Below, in pieces: positions 7,785 through 15,460 of a stretch of 64,000 bases of DNA. The stretch spans positions 287,282 to 351,281 of the forward strand of contig NZ_JALIEB010000002.1 of assembly GCF_025755255.1 (NCBI RefSeq), given 5' to 3'. A program made the translations under genes and the position numbers. Origin of the DNA: Roseobacter sinensis. GTDB taxonomy: Bacteria > Pseudomonadota > Alphaproteobacteria > Rhodobacterales > Rhodobacteraceae. Positions within the stretch are counted from its first letter, which is position 1. Each line of letters starts with the position of its first letter. The notes under the pieces are model-generated. The model saw only the letters and a list, made by a program, of their open reading frames with translations, was not told where the DNA came from and did not search any database.

Positions 7785-9905
7785 TTACAGGCCGAAACTG
7801 CCGAACGGGATGTAGCGCACGGGCGTACCGGGGCTGATATCGGCCGCCCCATGCGGCAGCTCCACCAGACCGTCGGCCCAGCTCAGGCCAGACACGCGCC
7901 CTGAACCTTCCGAGGGGAAGACCTCGACCCGCCCTGCGTTGATCCGCGCGCGCAGGAACTCCGACCGACCCGGTTTCTTCGTCTTTGTGAAGCCCGCGGG
8001 CACGTCGAAGCCCTGCGGCTCGGGCCAGGGCTCTCCGGCCAGGCGCGCCATCGCCGGGCGCGCAAAGATCAGCGCGCAGGTCATCGCGGCCACCGGATTG
8101 CCCGGGAGCCCGAACACCGGAACGCCGGACCAGAACCCCAGCGCGAGCGGGCGCCCGGGCTTGACCGCAATGCGCCAGAGCGTCATGGCACCCGCCTGTT
8201 TCAGAAGGGCCGAGACGTGGTCCTCATCGCCCGCCGACGCACCACCGCTGGTCAGGATCAGATCGGCCTCGACCGCCGCACGGTCGAGGCGCGCGGAGAG
8301 CACCACCCGGTCGTCCGGCACGATACCCATGTCTACGGGCACATGGCCAAGCCGCCGGACGATCTCGAGCAGCATCGGGCGGTTGGCATCGAAGATCTGC
8401 CCCGGGCCAGCGGCAGCGGCAGCCTCGACAAGCTCTGCCCCGGTCGAGATCACCGCGACCCGCAGTGCGGCATGCAGCGCGACCTCTCGAACGCCGACAG
8501 CCGCCAGCAGCGCGGCCTCGGCTGGTCCCACACGTGTGCCCCGTTTCAGCGCAACCGCGCCTTTGGCGACGTCCTCGCCGGCGGCGCGGGTGTTCGCACC
8601 GGGCTTGATTGGTCCCCGAAAGGCGATCTGGTCGCCTTGAAGCGTGACGTCCTCTTGCAGGACGACCGTATCCACTCCCTCTGGCAAGGCCGCTCCGGTG
8701 AGGATGCGCACCGCCCTTCCCGGCGCCACGGCACCGGGTCGGTCGCCAGCAGCAGCGCGCCCGGCCGTCAGCGGCATGCGATGCACGCCCTCGCCCTTGC
8801 CGCCTGCAAAGCCATAGCCATCCACCGCCGTGTTCGGCAGCGGCGGATTGGAGCGCAAAGCGATCACATCCTGCGCCAACACGCGGCCAGCGGCCTCAAT
8901 CACGGCGCAGCGCGTCACCCCAGTAACCGGAGACAATCGTTCGCGCAACAGCGCCAGCGTTTCATCGACCGGCGTCCAGTCGACACCACGGGGGAGGGCG
9001 AAGCAATCGCTACTCAGAGGGGGCGGGGACAGTCGCGCAGGCCCGCCCATCGCCGCGGCATGCAGCGCTTCCGCATCACTGACACCGAGGATCGTCCCCT
9101 CTTCCTTGTCCCCTGCGCGCAGCATTGCGTTGAGGGTTTCCGGCGGGAGGCGCGACATTGCCCCGGCTAGAACGCGTACCTGCGCCCGGTCGAGGATTTC
9201 ATGGGGTTGGCGCAAGTCCGCTATGGCCACCCGCAGAAGCGAAGGCCAAACCTCGGCGAGCACGATAGGCCTGTCGTGCGATTGAAAGGGGGCAACGGCG
9301 ACCTCGTCGCCGAAGCGCTGCCGCAGGATCTGCAGGCGCGGCAAACCGAGCAGAGCTTGAGACCCGACCGATCCCGTGGTGAAAAGCTTCCAGCATGGTT
9401 GGGTAGTGGGCAAAGACTGTTCGACACCACGTCGTTCGGGCAAACCGTGGTCCCTGCGCAGCGTACCCCGTGCTGGCAAGTCTGGCGTCGCGCGCCCGGG
9501 CGGACAGCCCCAGAACGGGCCAATGCCCGGGCAGAGACGGTTCAGGTCTTCCGCAACGTCGAAACGGTTGTTGGCGTTGTTCGGATGATCTTTGATTCGC
9601 TCGGCCAGCGCCGCCCATATGGCCAGCGGATCGTCGCCTCCCGTCACTATCCGGGCGAATCCACGTGGATAGCCGAAAGGAAAATCGAAGCCCAGAAGCA
9701 CTCGCCGCCCTGCACCCCGTTCATCAGACACGAGTGCTATCAGCGACTGCATCGCTTCGTGGCGCGTGCGATGATAGTCGCATGCAACATCTTCGGACCC
9801 CAACCGGGCGACACCCACCCAAATCGCGTCCGGCGAGGGCCGTTTGGGCGAAGGTTCTTTCTTGGCAGACCAATCCACCACCACGAACGTATCGAACGGC
9901 CTCAC
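7785..9905 (-). CDS. moeA: MoeA molybdopterin molybdenumtransferase with N-terminal DUF429-like domain
   Basis: This is a 706-residue two-part protein. Residues from about 315 on are MoeA, which inserts molybdate into adenylylated molybdopterin. Recognisable motifs are PNTAVDGYGF, ILTGAALPEGVDTVV, TSGGASAGDEDHV and FGLPGNPVAA. The N-terminal 310 residues start TFVVVDWSAKKEPSP and contain LLGFDFPFGYPRG, a pattern that resembles DUF429-type RNase H-like domains; that assignment is tentative and its function unknown. A normal MoeA is about 400 residues. The ATG overlaps the mobB stop by 4 bases, making this the last gene of a fdhD-mobA-mobB-moeA operon. No frameshift is needed, so the fusion looks real. 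Confidence 0.93.
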   Translation of the reverse strand: MRPFDTFVVVDWSAKKEPSPKRPSPDAIWVGVARLGSEDVACDYHRTRHEAMQSLIALVSDERGAGRRVLLGFDFPFGYPRGFARIVTGGDDPLAIWAALAERIKDHPNNANNRFDVAEDLNRLCPGIGPFWGCPPGRATPDLPARGTLRRDHGLPERRGVEQSLPTTQPCWKLFTTGSVGSQALLGLPRLQILRQRFGDEVAVAPFQSHDRPIVLAEVWPSLLRVAIADLRQPHEILDRAQVRVLAGAMSRLPPETLNAMLRAGDKEEGTILGVSDAEALHAAAMGGPARLSPPPLSSDCFALPRGVDWTPVDETLALLRERLSPVTGVTRCAVIEAAGRVLAQDVIALRSNPPLPNTAVDGYGFAGGKGEGVHRMPLTAGRAAAGDRPGAVAPGRAVRILTGAALPEGVDTVVLQEDVTLQGDQIAFRGPIKPGANTRAAGEDVAKGAVALKRGTRVGPAEAALLAAVGVREVALHAALRVAVISTGAELVEAAAAAGPGQIFDANRPMLLEIVRRLGHVPVDMGIVPDDRVVLSARLDRAAVEADLILTSGGASAGDEDHVSALLKQAGAMTLWRIAVKPGRPLALGFWSGVPVFGLPGNPVAAMTCALIFARPAMARLAGEPWPEPQGFDVPAGFTKTKKPGRSEFLRARINAGRVEVFPSEGSGRVSGLSWADGLVELPHGAADISPGTPVRYIPFGSFGL

Positions 9906-10393
9906 AGCCCAACCTCGGAAAGAATGAAATCCGCGATGGCGACCGTGTCATCCAGGTCGAAGACAGGCCGGTCGATTTCGACGGGGCTGTCGCTGGCAAC
10001 GGCGCGGACGGTCGGGTCATCCGGCGCAATCAGTGTGTTGCCGGTCACGGCGCGAAACGCTTCGATCTTCGGGTGCGCATCGCGCTTGTAGCCCTCCACC
10101 AGCACCAGATCGACCCGGCTGAGCTTGGTCAGGAGTTCAGCCAACGACGGCTCTTCGGATTCGCGCAACTCGTGCATCAGAGCAAAGCGCTTGCGCGAGG
10201 CCAGCAGCACCTCGGTCGCACCCGCCTGCCGGTGGCGATAGCTGTCCTTGCCGGGTTGATCCACATCGAACACGTGATGGGCGTGTTTGACGGTCGAGAC
10301 CGATAGCCCGCGCCCGGTGATTTCGGTCACCAAGCGCTCCATCAGGCCGGTCTTGCCGGCGTTCTTCCACCCGACGATGCCATAGAGTTTCAT
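9902..10393 (-). CDS. mobB: Molybdopterin-guanine dinucleotide biosynthesis adaptor MobB
   Basis: MobB is a GTP-binding accessory protein for converting molybdopterin to the guanine dinucleotide form used by DMSO reductase-family enzymes. The 163-residue protein begins with a Walker A loop, GWKNAGKTGL, and continues with STVKHAHH, and VLVEGYKRDAHPKIE in place of Walker B, all typical. It overlaps mobA upstream and the moeA fusion downstream by 4 bases each, so the three are translationally coupled. Confidence 0.95.
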   Translation of the reverse strand: MKLYGIVGWKNAGKTGLMERLVTEITGRGLSVSTVKHAHHVFDVDQPGKDSYRHRQAGATEVLLASRKRFALMHELRESEEPSLAELLTKLSRVDLVLVEGYKRDAHPKIEAFRAVTGNTLIAPDDPTVRAVASDSPVEIDRPVFDLDDTVAIADFILSEVGL

Positions 10394-10998
10394 AACAACG
10401 CCTCGGCGCGGGCAAGATCCTCTGGCGTGTTGACGTTGAAGAAGGGATCGAATGTCGCCACCGGGAAGGACGCGGTGCGCCCCTCATGCCGGTCGCTCCA
10501 GAGCACCACTTTCCGCAGCCCGCCCTCCAGAGCATCCCGCAGATCGTCGCGCAGGCTGACCGGCCAGAGGCCGAAGGTCGGGTGGCGGATCTGCCCGCGT
10601 TTTTCGTCAGGCGTAGCCGCCAGCACGAGTGGGTGGGCCATCCCCTCGCCGGCCAACAGCAGCTGCGGCACCAGATCGGCGGGGAAAAACGGTGTATCGG
10701 CAGCGGCGGTGACAATCGTCTCCGCCCCCTGCTCGGCCGCCCAGTCGAGCCCGGCCAGCACCCCCGCCAAGGGCCCCGCGAAGCCAGCCACGCTGTCGGC
10801 GAGCACCGGCAGGCCAAAGGACGCGAAACGCGACGGATCGCCATTGGCGTTCAGCGCCAGTGCCGCGACCTGCGGCGACAGGCGCTCGATCACCCGGTCG
10901 AGCAAGGTCTGCCCGCCCAGCGTCAGCAGCCCCTTGTCGCCCCCGCCCATCCGCGTGGCCTGCCCACCCGCGAGGATCACGCCGAGGGGTTGCTTCAT
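10390..10998 (-). CDS. mobA: Molybdenum cofactor guanylyltransferase MobA
   Basis: MobA transfers GMP from GTP to molybdopterin-Mo to form the guanine dinucleotide cofactor. The 202-residue protein starts with the nucleotidyltransferase signature GVILAGGQATRMGGGDKGLL; Lys22 in GGGDKGLL is the expected nucleotide-binding lysine. The internal TAAADTPFFPADLV supplies the metal-binding Asp. Start and stop overlap fdhD and mobB by 4 bases. Its presence indicates that the organism makes bis-MGD enzymes such as formate dehydrogenase or nitrate/DMSO reductases. Confidence 0.95.
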   Translation of the reverse strand: MKQPLGVILAGGQATRMGGGDKGLLTLGGQTLLDRVIERLSPQVAALALNANGDPSRFASFGLPVLADSVAGFAGPLAGVLAGLDWAAEQGAETIVTAAADTPFFPADLVPQLLLAGEGMAHPLVLAATPDEKRGQIRHPTFGLWPVSLRDDLRDALEGGLRKVVLWSDRHEGRTASFPVATFDPFFNVNTPEDLARAEALL

Positions 10999-11882
10999 TC
11001 GGCGGCCTTCCGCCCTGCGCGGCGCGGCTCGTCCGGGACCGCTGCGGGGTCTGCATCGCGGCGCAGCCGTGCCTCGCCCGAGAGGCAGAGGAACCGCTTC
11101 CCCTTCATGCGCCCGATCAGCGTGAGCCCAACCTGCTGCGCAATCTCCACCCCCCAGGCCGTGAACCCGGACCGGGACGCCAGAACGGGGATGCCCATCA
11201 TCGCGGTCTTGATCACCATCTCGGAGGTCAACCGCCCGGTGGTGTAGAGGATCTTGTCCGCCGCGCCGACGCCTTCGGCCAGCATCCAGCCGGCGATCTT
11301 GTCTACCGCGTTGTGACGCCCCACGTCCTCCATATAGACCAGCGGCCTGTCCTCGCGGCAGAGCACCGTCCCATGAATCGCACCGGCTTCGAGGTAGAGC
11401 GACGGTGTGCGGTTGATCCGGGCGCTCAACGCGTAGAGCCAGGAGGTGCGCACTTCGGTCTGCGGCAGCACGACCCCGTCGAGCCCTGCCATCATGTCTC
11501 CGAACACGGTGCCGACCGCGCAGCCGCTGGTGCGGGTCTTCTTGCGCATCTTCTCCTCGAAGTCGGTCTGGCGCGCGGTGCGTACCACCACCGTTTCCAG
11601 CTCTTCGTCGTAGTCGACACGGGTGATCTCGTCATCTGCGCGCAACATGCCCTGATTGCGTAGAAATCCAAGTGCGAGATAGTCGGGATAGTCGCCGATG
11701 GTCATAGCCGTCACGATTTCCTGACCGTTCAGAAAGATCGTCAGAGGCCGTTCTTCGACCACATTGGTCCGCACCGGGGCGCCGGTATGATCTGTGCCCA
11801 TCACCGCGCGGGTCAGCCGAGGTGCATCCGGCATCGGCGCGATCAGGTAGTCGCCGGTGTCCTCCAACTTGGCCAATTGCAT
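10995..11882 (-). CDS. fdhD: Formate dehydrogenase accessory sulfurtransferase FdhD
   Basis: FdhD passes sulfur from a cysteine desulfurase to the molybdenum cofactor of formate dehydrogenase. The 295-residue protein has EERPLTIFLNG, the conserved cysteine loop KTRTSGCAVGTVFGD and the signature VYMEDVGRHNAVDKIAG. The frame stays open to 12674, but that extension is antisense to azlC. ATG at 11882 is directly preceded by GGAGG with no spacing, so TTG at 11876 could be the true initiator at better spacing. It is the first gene of the molybdenum cofactor operon and diverges from azlC. Confidence 0.94.
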   Translation of the reverse strand: MQLAKLEDTGDYLIAPMPDAPRLTRAVMGTDHTGAPVRTNVVEERPLTIFLNGQEIVTAMTIGDYPDYLALGFLRNQGMLRADDEITRVDYDEELETVVVRTARQTDFEEKMRKKTRTSGCAVGTVFGDMMAGLDGVVLPQTEVRTSWLYALSARINRTPSLYLEAGAIHGTVLCREDRPLVYMEDVGRHNAVDKIAGWMLAEGVGAADKILYTTGRLTSEMVIKTAMMGIPVLASRSGFTAWGVEIAQQVGLTLIGRMKGKRFLCLSGEARLRRDADPAAVPDEPRRAGRKAAE

Positions 11883-11930
11883 CCTCCGTCGGGCTGAGCT
11901 ACGCCTTGGGCGACACATTAGAAGCATAAC

Positions 11931-12665
11931 ATGCGCTCCACCACAGCGAAAACACATCGAAGGGTGACCCCCTATTGGAAGGGCTTTGCCGATGGCGCGC
12001 CCTTCATCCTGGTGATCGTGCCCTTCGCCATGCTCTTCGGGGTTCTGGCGACCGAAGCGGGGCTCAACGTCTTCGAGACCCTGACCTTTTCCGCCGTGGT
12101 CTTCGCGGGGGCTGCTCAGTTCACCGCGCTGCAGCTGATGCAGGAAGAGGCACCGACGCTGGTTGTCCTGATCTCGGCGCTGGCGGTCAATCTGCGGGTC
12201 GCGATGTACTCGGCCTCGCTGACCCCGTGGATCGGCGCCGCCCCCTTCTGGCAGCGCGCGATTGCCGCCTATTTCACGGTCGACCAGTCCTATGCCTGTT
12301 CGGTTGCACAGTTCGAGAAAGAGCCGCAGATGACCGTGCCGCAACGCATGGCCTATTTCGCAGGCGTGCTGAGCCCGATTGTGCCGCTGTGGTATGTCAG
12401 CTCGGTGGTCGGTGCGCTCATGGGCACGCAGATCCCGCCCGGATGGGCGCTCGATTTCGCGCTGCCGATCACCTTTCTGGCGCTGGTCGCCCCGATGCTG
12501 CGCACGGCAGCCCATGTGGTTGCGGCACTGGTGGCGATCGTGACCAGCCTGCTGACGGCCGCCATCCCCTATTCGCTGGGGCTGATCATCGCCGGGACCT
12601 TCGGCATGATGGCCGGCGCGCAGGCCGAGCTTTGGCTCGACCGGAGGCGGTTGCGCGATGATTGA
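11931..12665 (+). CDS. azlC: AzlC-family branched-chain amino acid exporter, large subunit
   Basis: AzlC with AzlD forms an exporter for branched-chain amino acids and analogues. This 244-residue protein is almost entirely hydrophobic with several membrane spans and has the family-typical FADGAPFILVIVPFAMLFGVL near the N-terminus, then AGAAQFTALQLM and AVNLRVAMYSASL. It overlaps the downstream azlD by 8 bases. It diverges from fdhD with only 48 bases between the starts, so the two promoters must overlap or be very short. Confidence 0.93.
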   Translation: MRSTTAKTHRRVTPYWKGFADGAPFILVIVPFAMLFGVLATEAGLNVFETLTFSAVVFAGAAQFTALQLMQEEAPTLVVLISALAVNLRVAMYSASLTPWIGAAPFWQRAIAAYFTVDQSYACSVAQFEKEPQMTVPQRMAYFAGVLSPIVPLWYVSSVVGALMGTQIPPGWALDFALPITFLALVAPMLRTAAHVVAALVAIVTSLLTAAIPYSLGLIIAGTFGMMAGAQAELWLDRRRLRDD

Positions 12666-12987
12666 GCCGCTCACCCTCTGGATCGTGATCGTCGGGCTGG
12701 GCGTCGGCAGCTACGCCTTGCGATTTACCTTTCTGGGCCTGGTCGGAGACCGCCCGATGCCCGGCTGGCTGTTGCGCCATTTGCGTTACACCGCGGTTGC
12801 GATGCTGCCGGCGCTGGTGGCGCCCCAGGTGGTCTGGCCCGCAGCCACGGATGGCGCGCCGGATCTGCCGCGCATGTCCGCCGCAGCGGTGACGCTCGCA
12901 GTCGGGCTGATCACCAAGAATACGCTGGCTGCGATCTTTGCCGGGGCAGCAACACTCTTCGGGCTGTTGTGGCTGACGGCGGTCTGA
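12658..12987 (+). CDS. azlD: AzlD-family branched-chain amino acid exporter, small subunit
   Basis: This 109-residue protein has four hydrophobic segments, as expected for AzlD. Family features include the N-terminal WIVIVGLGVGSYALRFTFL and MPGWLLRHLRYTAVAMLPALVAP, and a C-terminal TKNTLAAIFAGAATLF. It overlaps azlC by 8 bases and would form the small partner of the same exporter. The stop is 11 bases before palindromic repeat copy B. Confidence 0.93.
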   Translation: MIEPLTLWIVIVGLGVGSYALRFTFLGLVGDRPMPGWLLRHLRYTAVAMLPALVAPQVVWPAATDGAPDLPRMSAAAVTLAVGLITKNTLAAIFAGAATLFGLLWLTAV

Positions 12988-12998
12988 CGCAATCAGCC

Positions 12999-13103
12999 TA
13001 GAGCGTTTCGCCTATACCCTGAGACAGGGTCTAACACCTATTGCGTTGATTTCATTGAAATCAGGCAGGATAGGTTGTGCAAGTTCAAGGCGCATTGCCT
13101 TAG
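12999..13103. repeat. Intergenic palindromic repeat, family 1, copy B
   Basis: This 105-bp element begins TAGAGCGTTTCGCCTAT and ends GGCGCATTGCCTTAG. The centre holds a perfect TGATTTC-ATT-GAAATCA hairpin, with CCTAT and ATAGG outside it. It separates azlD from a convergent lipoprotein gene. The lipoprotein gene's TAA stop (13100-13102 on the minus strand) lies within the last bases of the element. Confidence 0.85.
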
Positions 13104-13696
13104 CCTTCGACGGGGGTGATCCCGTCACGCACATTGCCTTCGTCATCCTCGTAATAGCGGTCCGTGACCACACCGGGGCGCGCGGCAATCTGATCCATCA
13201 GCTTCACGGGGTAGAAGGTGGCCTCAATGCTCTCGAACCCCGGCACCTTCCGCAGGATGTCGGTGGTCGAGCGTGTGCAGAAGGCGCCTGCCACCGCGCC
13301 GTTCTGGCGCACCAGTTGAAGGGCGATCTCCGCTTGCTCCGGCGTCACGACGATTTCCTGCGTGACCACGTGATGCGAGTTGCGCGCATGCGCACTCTTG
13401 TAGGCCTGCACCCAGGCCGGGGACATCCCGTAGAGCACATCGCCGCGCTCGGCGACCAGATCATGCTGAAAGGAACCCGCGGGGTCGAAAATCACCTGCT
13501 GCGAGCCCGAAACCATCAGGGCCGTGTGCCCGCCTGCCCCGGTCGTGTTGTTGACCATGGTGAAGATCGTCAGCTTGGGCGGGCCGTCCGGCACATAGGC
13601 CTTTGCCGCGATCTCTTCGGGTGACGCCTCGAACGGCGATGACACGGCACAGGCCGACAGCACGGCCAGGACGGCCAGCATCGCAAGCATTCGCAT
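13100..13696 (-). CDS. Lipoprotein, possible permuted papain-like fold
   Basis: This 198-residue protein starts with a lipoprotein signal peptide and lipobox LSAC (Cys16), so it should be lipid-anchored after export. Two conserved-looking spots stand out: GAGGHTALMVSG with a histidine, and about 80 residues later GAFCTRSTTDIL with a cysteine. A His-then-Cys order is what circularly permuted NlpC/P60 (LRAT/YiiX-like) hydrolases show. I offer that only as a hypothesis. It is followed by a gene-end repeat that supplies its stop, and the next gene upstream is the cytochrome oxidase small subunit. Confidence 0.75.
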   Translation of the reverse strand: MRMLAMLAVLAVLSACAVSSPFEASPEEIAAKAYVPDGPPKLTIFTMVNNTTGAGGHTALMVSGSQQVIFDPAGSFQHDLVAERGDVLYGMSPAWVQAYKSAHARNSHHVVTQEIVVTPEQAEIALQLVRQNGAVAGAFCTRSTTDILRKVPGFESIEATFYPVKLMDQIAARPGVVTDRYYEDDEGNVRDGITPVEG

Positions 13697-13723
13697 CGCA
13701 GGCTGCTCCGACAGGGTCCGGGA

Positions 13724-13858
13724 TCAGGTGATGAAGATCGCCATCAGGATGATGATCGCCAGGATGACGATGACGGTCCGGGTGGTGAACTGCATGAAGC
13801 CCTCGAAGGTCTTCTCCTGCACTTCGACATCCATCTCACCGTGTTTGTGTTCTGCCAT
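13724..13858 (-). CDS. aa3-type cytochrome c oxidase subunit IV
   Basis: This is a 44-residue protein with a hydrophilic, histidine-containing N-terminus (MAEHKHGEMDVEVQEKTF) followed by one membrane helix, TRTVIVILAIIILMAIF. It matches the small bacterial aa3 oxidase subunit IV found in Paracoccus and Rhodobacter, a single-helix subunit of the proton-pumping terminal oxidase. The reading frame extends upstream to 13918, but the family always begins at this MAEH-type methionine. The main oxidase genes (ctaC, D, E) are not nearby. Confidence 0.88.
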   Translation of the reverse strand: MAEHKHGEMDVEVQEKTFEGFMQFTTRTVIVILAIIILMAIFIT

Positions 13859-13951
13859 TGCCGCAGCCCTTCCGTTGTCGTTGCATTCAGCCCTACTGGA
13901 TTCGGGATGCGATGTCACCTCTCCGCACCCAGGGTTGCGACGAAATGCGCT

Positions 13952-14410
13952 CTAACTGTTGTCTTCGATGTCCTGCGCGAGGCGAAAGCCGATGCGGCGG
14001 GCTTCGGTCTTTTCCGCAGGTTTCGGCAGCGCGCGCAGCATCACGTTGAGCTGACTGACGTGCTGCACAAGCTGCGTGCGCCCGCCTGCGCCGTCCGAGC
14101 CGTAGAAGGTGACGATATCGGGATCGAAGTAGCCCATCCCTTCGATACGCAGCACGCCGGCATCGCCGCCTGTGAACCCCATGGCCACCTCCTGGGTGTT
14201 GTCGAGCTGCTCCTCGAAATTCTTGAGGTACAGGATAATCCGCTCATAGGCCCATTGCGCGGGCGACTTCTGCGCCGCGGGTGTGCGCGTGATTGCTTTT
14301 GGCACATCCATCGCGGGCGCGGGCGTCTCCGGATCGCAATGCACCTCATGGCGCCGCGGTAGCGCGTCCGCTTCGACGGCTTCGGCGGAGGTCTCGATCT
14401 TCTCGCCCAT
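13952..14410 (-). CDS. Conserved hypothetical protein (DUF6173-like)
   Basis: This 152-residue soluble protein has no signal peptide or membrane helix. The N-terminal 45 residues are acidic and probably disordered. The remainder has PAQWAYERIILYLKNFEEQL, then FTGGDAGVLRIEGMGYFDPDIVTFYG and QLVQHVSQLNVMLRALPK, a compact conserved block that I associate with the uncharacterised DUF6173 family of Alphaproteobacteria. It starts 3 bases downstream of the MBL-hydrolase stop and is probably the last gene of the acyl-CoA dehydrogenase-MBL unit. Confidence 0.75.
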   Translation of the reverse strand: MGEKIETSAEAVEADALPRRHEVHCDPETPAPAMDVPKAITRTPAAQKSPAQWAYERIILYLKNFEEQLDNTQEVAMGFTGGDAGVLRIEGMGYFDPDIVTFYGSDGAGGRTQLVQHVSQLNVMLRALPKPAEKTEARRIGFRLAQDIEDNS

Positions 14411-14413
14411 GGC

Positions 14414-15460
14414 TCACCCTTTGCGCTGATACTCCCAGGCATCATCGGCGCGCCTGTTCCGCGTGGCAAGCCCCTGCTGATAGAGGTGGCTGAGGTGTGC
14501 CACGGATTCGACCAGCGCCAGCCCATACTCCCCCGCCCCGATCTTGCGCTTGAAGAGCGGCGCGAAACACTCGGCCGCCGTCTTCGGCGTCTCGATGAAC
14601 GCCAGCAGCCGGTCCAGCGCCCCGTGATGGTTCTCGATCAGCTGCCGCATCCGCGTGGGCAACCCGGTGAAGGGCAGCTTGTGCCCGCCCAGCACCAGAT
14701 GCTCGGGCCGTGCCAGCTCCGCCAATCGGTTGCACGCCTCCAGCCAGTCCGAGACCGGGTCGGCCATGGGCTCGGTCGCGTAGACACCGATATTGGGACT
14801 GATCGACGGCAGGATCTGATCGCCCGCCAGCACCAGCGCATCGTCCCGGCTCCAGAAGGTGGCGTGCTCGGGGGCGTGCCCGTTGCCGATGTGCACATCC
14901 CAGGTGCGCCCGCCCATGGTGAGCGTGTCGCCCTGGCGGATGCGGGTATAGCCCAGCGGCAGGGGGGCGACGACATCGGCAAAATTGAAGGGCCGTTCGC
15001 GCGCCCGTTGGGCGTAGATCTCCGGGGCCATACCGGCGCTGCGGTAGAACGCCAGTGTCTCGGGCGCTGGCACCGCTTGCTCGTCCAGGGTCAACATCCG
15101 CGCGGTCAGCCAGGCGGTGCGCGTGGTGACGAGCTCGGCGCCCTGCGCGCTCTGGAACCACCCCGCCATCCCGATGTGATCGGGGTGATGGTGCGTGACC
15201 ACCACGCGGGTGATCGGTTTGCCCTTGAGCGGCCCGGCCATCTGGCCTTGCCACAGAGCCGTGCCGCGCTTCGAGGAAAACCCGGTGTCGATCACCGTCC
15301 AGCCGTCGCCGTCGTCCAGCGCATAGACATTCACATGGTCGAGCTTCATTGGCAGCGGCAAGCGCATCCACAGCACGCCGGTCGCCACCTCCACAGCCTC
15401 CCCCTCGGCGGGCGGCGCCTCCCACGGATAGCGCAGACCTTCGTGGGGCTGATCTTTCAT
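14414..15460 (-). CDS. MBL-fold metallo-hydrolase
   Basis: This 348-residue enzyme has the metallo-beta-lactamase zinc motif VVVTHHHPDHIG at residues 87-98, followed by GNGHAPEHATF, VLAGDQILPSISPN and GHKLPF, which supply further metal ligands. It resembles the LACTB2/glyoxalase II-like branch with a C-terminal helical domain; a thioester or phosphodiester substrate is plausible. The start at 15460 overlaps the acyl-CoA dehydrogenase stop by one base (ATGA), so they are coupled. The longer frame up to 15706 runs inside that gene and is not credible. Pairing with an acyl-CoA dehydrogenase favours an acyl-CoA or related thioester substrate, by inference only. Confidence 0.9.
   Translation of the reverse strand: MKDQPHEGLRYPWEAPPAEGEAVEVATGVLWMRLPLPMKLDHVNVYALDDGDGWTVIDTGFSSKRGTALWQGQMAGPLKGKPITRVVVTHHHPDHIGMAGWFQSAQGAELVTTRTAWLTARMLTLDEQAVPAPETLAFYRSAGMAPEIYAQRARERPFNFADVVAPLPLGYTRIRQGDTLTMGGRTWDVHIGNGHAPEHATFWSRDDALVLAGDQILPSISPNIGVYATEPMADPVSDWLEACNRLAELARPEHLVLGGHKLPFTGLPTRMRQLIENHHGALDRLLAFIETPKTAAECFAPLFKRKIGAGEYGLALVESVAHLSHLYQQGLATRNRRADDAWEYQRKG

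Noticed and set aside
11883-12674. N-terminal extension of fdhD to 12674
   Set aside because: It is antisense to azlC; FdhD homologues start close to 11882.
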